Both the position numbers and the translations under genes were made by a program. Positions 9,504 through 10,990 of a DNA stretch of 10,990 nucleotides are shown here, one piece after another; the stretch's first letter is position 1, and each line of letters starts with the position of its first letter. Where the stretch lies: assembly GCA_035266685.1 (NCBI GenBank), contig DATFMX010000043.1, forward strand, positions 1 through 10,990. The letters are read 5' to 3'. The stretch comes from VRUE01 sp035266685. Lineage in GTDB: Bacteria; Actinomycetota; Thermoleophilia; Solirubrobacterales; 70-9. The notes under the pieces were generated by a model. It worked only from the letters and a program-made list of their open reading frames with translations. It searched no databases and was not told the origin of the DNA.

Positions 9504-10205
9504 CTAGGCCTTCAAGACGTATCCGGCGCCGCGTTTCGTGTGCAGCAGCCGTGACTCCTCGCCCTCCTCGAGCTTGCGGCGCAGGTTGGAGATGAAGACG
9601 TCGATCGTGTTGGTCGCCGCCATCGGGTCGTAGCCCCAGACCTCGTCGAGCAGGCGCTCGCGCGAGACGACGAGGCGCTCGTTGTGCATCAGGTACTCGA
9701 GCAGCTCGAACTCGCGGTTGGTCAGCTCGATCTCGCGCTCGCCGCGCTTCACTTCGCGGGTGTCGGGATTGAGCGTCAGGTCGCCGACCTGCAGCGAGGC
9801 CGAGCCGCGCGGCGGACGCCGCCGCAGCAGCGCCCGGATCCGCGCCAGCAGCTCCTTGCGCTCGAACGGCTTGACCAGGTAGTCGTCGGCGCCGCTGTCG
9901 AGGCCGCCGACCCGGTCCTCGGTCTCGGCTCGCGCCGTCAGCATCAGGATCGGCACATCGCTGTCGGCGCGCAGCCGCCGGCAGACCTCGACCCCGTCCA
10001 TGCGCGGCAGCCCGAGGTCGAGCACGACCACATCCGGAACGAAGCCCGCGGCGGCGTCGAGCGCCTCGACCCCGTCGCCGGACGTCCGCACCTCGTAGCC
10101 CTCGTTGCGCAACGAGCGCCGCAGCACATCGGCGATCTCCTCGTCGTCCTCGACGACCAGCACCCGTCCCCCGACCAAGTCGCCCCCGTTCGAATTCGCA
10201 AGCAT
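9504..10205 (-). CDS. OmpR/PhoB-family response regulator
   Basis: This is a 233-residue two-domain transcription factor, partner of the kinase encoded just downstream. The receiver domain (about 14-128) has the acidic pair D20/D21 in VVEDDEE, phospho-acceptor D63 in VLDLGLPRMDG, the switch T90 in MLTAR, and K112 in YLVKPF. A linker leads to the winged-helix domain (about 137-233) with LTNREFELLEYL, the recognition-helix region NTIDVFISNLRRKL and the wing HTKRGAGYVLK, all typical of the OmpR/PhoB class. The ATG at 10205 gives a short extra N-terminal stretch before the receiver fold. Later TTG or GTG codons near residues 10-15 are possible, but a TAnnnT box 7 nt upstream of the ATG supports it. 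It faces the exported-protein gene across an 83-bp divergent region, so that gene is a plausible target; this is inference. Confidence 0.95.
   Translation of the reverse strand: MLANSNGGDLVGGRVLVVEDDEEIADVLRRSLRNEGYEVRTSGDGVEALDAAAGFVPDVVVLDLGLPRMDGVEVCRRLRADSDVPILMLTARAETEDRVGGLDSGADDYLVKPFERKELLARIRALLRRRPPRGSASLQVGDLTLNPDTREVKRGEREIELTNREFELLEYLMHNERLVVSRERLLDEVWGYDPMAATNTIDVFISNLRRKLEEGEESRLLHTKRGAGYVLKA
9509..9513 (-). promoter_or_regulatory. Shine-Dalgarno (GAAGG) for the histidine kinase
   Basis: GAAGG on the minus strand lies inside the last codons of the response regulator, 5 nt before the kinase ATG at 9503. It supports that start and internal re-initiation within a bicistronic message. 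Confidence 0.5.
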
Positions 10206-10212
10206 CGCAACG

Positions 10213-10218
10213 ATGTTA
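10213..10218 (-). promoter_or_regulatory. Candidate -10 box TAACAT for the response regulator operon
   Basis: TAACAT on the minus strand ends 7 nt before the regulator's ATG at 10205. This fits the TAnnnT leaderless-promoter layout, and no Shine-Dalgarno is visible there. A TTGACC lies only 4 nt upstream of it, too close to be a partner -35. Confidence 0.4.
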
Positions 10219-10276
10219 GCCCGGTCAAGCCGCGATCCCCGCTGCTTTTAGGGCGAATTTATGCAGCAGGGTCGGG

Positions 10277-10282
10277 TAGCGT
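10277..10282 (+). promoter_or_regulatory. Candidate -10 box TAGCGT for the exported-protein gene
   Basis: TAGCGT ends 6 nt before the ATG at 10289 and matches TAnnnT. If used, transcription would begin at or next to that ATG, giving a leaderless message. No clear -35 is seen. It competes with the Shine-Dalgarno-led ATG at 10310. Confidence 0.35.
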
Positions 10283-10288
10283 TGGAAC

Positions 10289-10807
10289 ATGGCAGGGAGG
10301 CTGAGAGCGATGTGCCTGGTCGCTTTCGTTGCGGTCGCCGCCCTGTGCGCGCCAGCAGCGGCGCACGGCCCCTGCCCCGACTGCGTCATGCCCGACAAGG
10401 CGGCGCCGGGGCAGAAGCTGCTCATCCTCGACCGCGCTTACAAAGCGGTGCTCAATCCGAGTCGCGGTCAACTGGAGCTCGGGGCGAGGCCGAATTGCTA
10501 CGGCTGTCACCTGGACCTCTGGAAGGAGCGGATGCCCGGAGTGGCGCCGGTCGTGCTGGGCGAATGGCGGCCACCGCGCCAACACGCAGAGGTCCGAGTG
10601 CCGCAAGTGCCGCCCGGCCGATACCTGCTCGCCGTCTACGACGGCAGCGAGAGCGGCACTCACTACACCTGGGACTTCATCCGCGTCACCGATCAGACGA
10701 CCAAGGGTGCGCCGGGCATTGCCCTCGTCGGCCTCCTGGCGGCCGTCGCGCTCGTACTTGCCATCGCTGCTTTCCTGCTGCGCCGACGCGCGCGAGCGAC
10801 CGTTTAG
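10289..10807 (+). CDS. Exported, C-terminally membrane-anchored protein with two CxxC motifs
   Basis: I do not recognise the family of this 172-residue protein. It starts with a signal peptide: a basic n-region with R4 and R6, a hydrophobic core at about 8-20, and the likely cleavage site APAAA|HG after A25. A single C-terminal membrane helix (about 143-164) is followed by RRRAR, so the body (about 26-140) should face outward. The body looks beta-rich, and its end (PPGRYLLAVYDG...TWDFIRV) resembles an Ig-like strand pattern. Cysteines form two pairs, C29-P-D-C32 and C70-Y-G-C73-H74. The predicted mature N-terminus is His. A metal site, disulfides or a haem c site are all possible; none is proven. 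The start is ambiguous: ATG 10289 supplies the basic n-region and has a TAGCGT box, while ATG 10310 has a strong AGGGAGG 9 nt upstream. Codon use (AAA, AAT, AGT, TGT, CAA) is less GC-biased than in its neighbours. Confidence 0.8.
   Translation: MAGRLRAMCLVAFVAVAALCAPAAAHGPCPDCVMPDKAAPGQKLLILDRAYKAVLNPSRGQLELGARPNCYGCHLDLWKERMPGVAPVVLGEWRPPRQHAEVRVPQVPPGRYLLAVYDGSESGTHYTWDFIRVTDQTTKGAPGIALVGLLAAVALVLAIAAFLLRRRARATV
10294..10300 (+). promoter_or_regulatory. Strong Shine-Dalgarno-like AGGGAGG inside the start region
   Basis: AGGGAGG lies 9 nt before an in-frame ATG at 10310 (residue 8 of the longer form). If this is the true ribosome-binding site, the protein starts MCLVAFVAV and its signal peptide lacks basic residues. 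It is listed because it bears on the start choice. Confidence 0.4.
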
Positions 10808-10812
10808 GAGCC

Positions 10813-10990
10813 CTAGGGCCCGGCCCGCGCCAGCAACCCTTCCACGGCAAGCCCCCGGTCATAGCGCTGGCCCCGCCCCAGCGAGTGCAACGCCCCGGGC
10901 AGCACCTCGACTCCGGCTGAGCGGTTGCGCCCGCGAAGCTCCGCAGCGCTGCCACGGACGGGGGAGGGGACCGTCGGTACGACCCTGCCG
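10813..10990 (-). CDS. C-terminal fragment of a probable alpha/beta hydrolase, cut by window edge
   Basis: A minus-strand frame is open from the window edge to a TAG at 10815-10813, giving 58 visible residues that end in VEGLLARAGP. Its codons are strongly G/C-ending, as in the other real genes here, which the competing frames are not. The segment VEVLPGALHSLGRG looks like the last strand plus catalytic-His loop of alpha/beta hydrolases, where a Gly-Ala-x-His pattern is common, followed by a final helix. The nucleophile region lies outside the window, so the family call is tentative, while the frame is fairly safe. It converges on the exported-protein gene with only 5 bp between stop codons and no visible terminator. 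Confidence 0.55.
   Translation of the reverse strand, partial: GRVVPTVPSPVRGSAAELRGRNRSAGVEVLPGALHSLGRGQRYDRGLAVEGLLARAGP

Noticed and set aside
8172..9554. A long + strand open frame opposite the histidine kinase.
   Set aside because: The kinase on the minus strand has every expected box (H, N, G1, F, G2) plus membrane segments; the + frame is compositionally typical of an antisense shadow.
10225..10230. TTGACC on the minus strand as a -35 box for the regulator operon.
   Set aside because: It is only 4 nt from the TAACAT box, and a 17-nt spacing would place the -10 on ATGCTT inside the gene start, so it does not form a standard promoter.
10289..10351. Lipoprotein signal (lipobox) at C20 of the exported protein.
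   Set aside because: The residues before C20 are Val-Ala-Ala-Leu; the -1 residue is Leu, not Gly/Ala/Ser, so the lipobox rule fails. An AxA cleavage site follows a few residues later.
10810..10819. Perfect palindrome GCCCTAGGGC between the two convergent genes at the right end.
   Set aside because: It is only 10 bp with no loop, spans a stop codon and has no T-tract, so it cannot be supported as a terminator or operator.
10261..10920. A 219-codon + strand frame overlapping the exported-protein gene.
   Set aside because: It is Arg/Pro/Ala-rich with no signal or fold features. The alternate frame at 10289-10807 has a signal peptide, a C-terminal membrane helix and sensible composition.

Overview
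The window is very GC-rich and almost fully coding, with strong G/C bias at third codon positions. Gene content and order (pnp, M16 peptidase, dapB, dapA, rnj on one strand, followed by an OmpR/HisKA two-component pair) suggest a high-GC actinobacterium, possibly a deep-branching Thermoleophilia/Solirubrobacterales type. That placement is an inference; no 16S rRNA or other marker is present.

Region 1 (1-7972, + strand) is one tightly packed run of six genes: pnp (5' end cut by the window edge), an M16 zinc peptidase, dapB, an amidase-signature hydrolase, dapA and rnj. The junctions are ATGA overlaps (M16/dapB, amidase/dapA) or gaps of 3 to 9 bases, so the run is probably an operon. It is bracketed by two RNA-decay enzymes, PNPase (3'-5') and RNase J (5'-3'/endo). 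Between them lie two consecutive enzymes of the diaminopimelate/lysine pathway (DapA makes the product that DapB reduces) and two hydrolases. The amidase sits between dapB and dapA with no obvious pathway role.

Region 2 (7973-8054) is the junction of two convergent units. It holds a perfect 10-bp GC-rich hairpin with a T-rich tract on its minus-strand side, so it probably ends the two-component operon and perhaps also the long + operon.

Region 3 (8055-10205, - strand) is a response regulator followed immediately (TAG|ATG) by its membrane histidine kinase.

Region 4 (10206-10990) has a short divergent intergenic region and a small + strand exported, membrane-anchored protein with two Cys-x-x-Cys pairs and a predicted mature N-terminal His. 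The C-terminal end of a probable alpha/beta hydrolase on the - strand runs off the window edge.

Most of the window is ordinary housekeeping sequence, and no mobile element, CRISPR array, tRNA or rRNA was seen. The points worth a second look are TAnnnT boxes 6-7 nt upstream of four start codons (possible leaderless promoters), a perfect 12-bp hairpin inside the M16 gene, a skew toward GTA in Val-His codon pairs, the amidase inside the dap cluster, and the Cys/His exported protein next to the two-component system.
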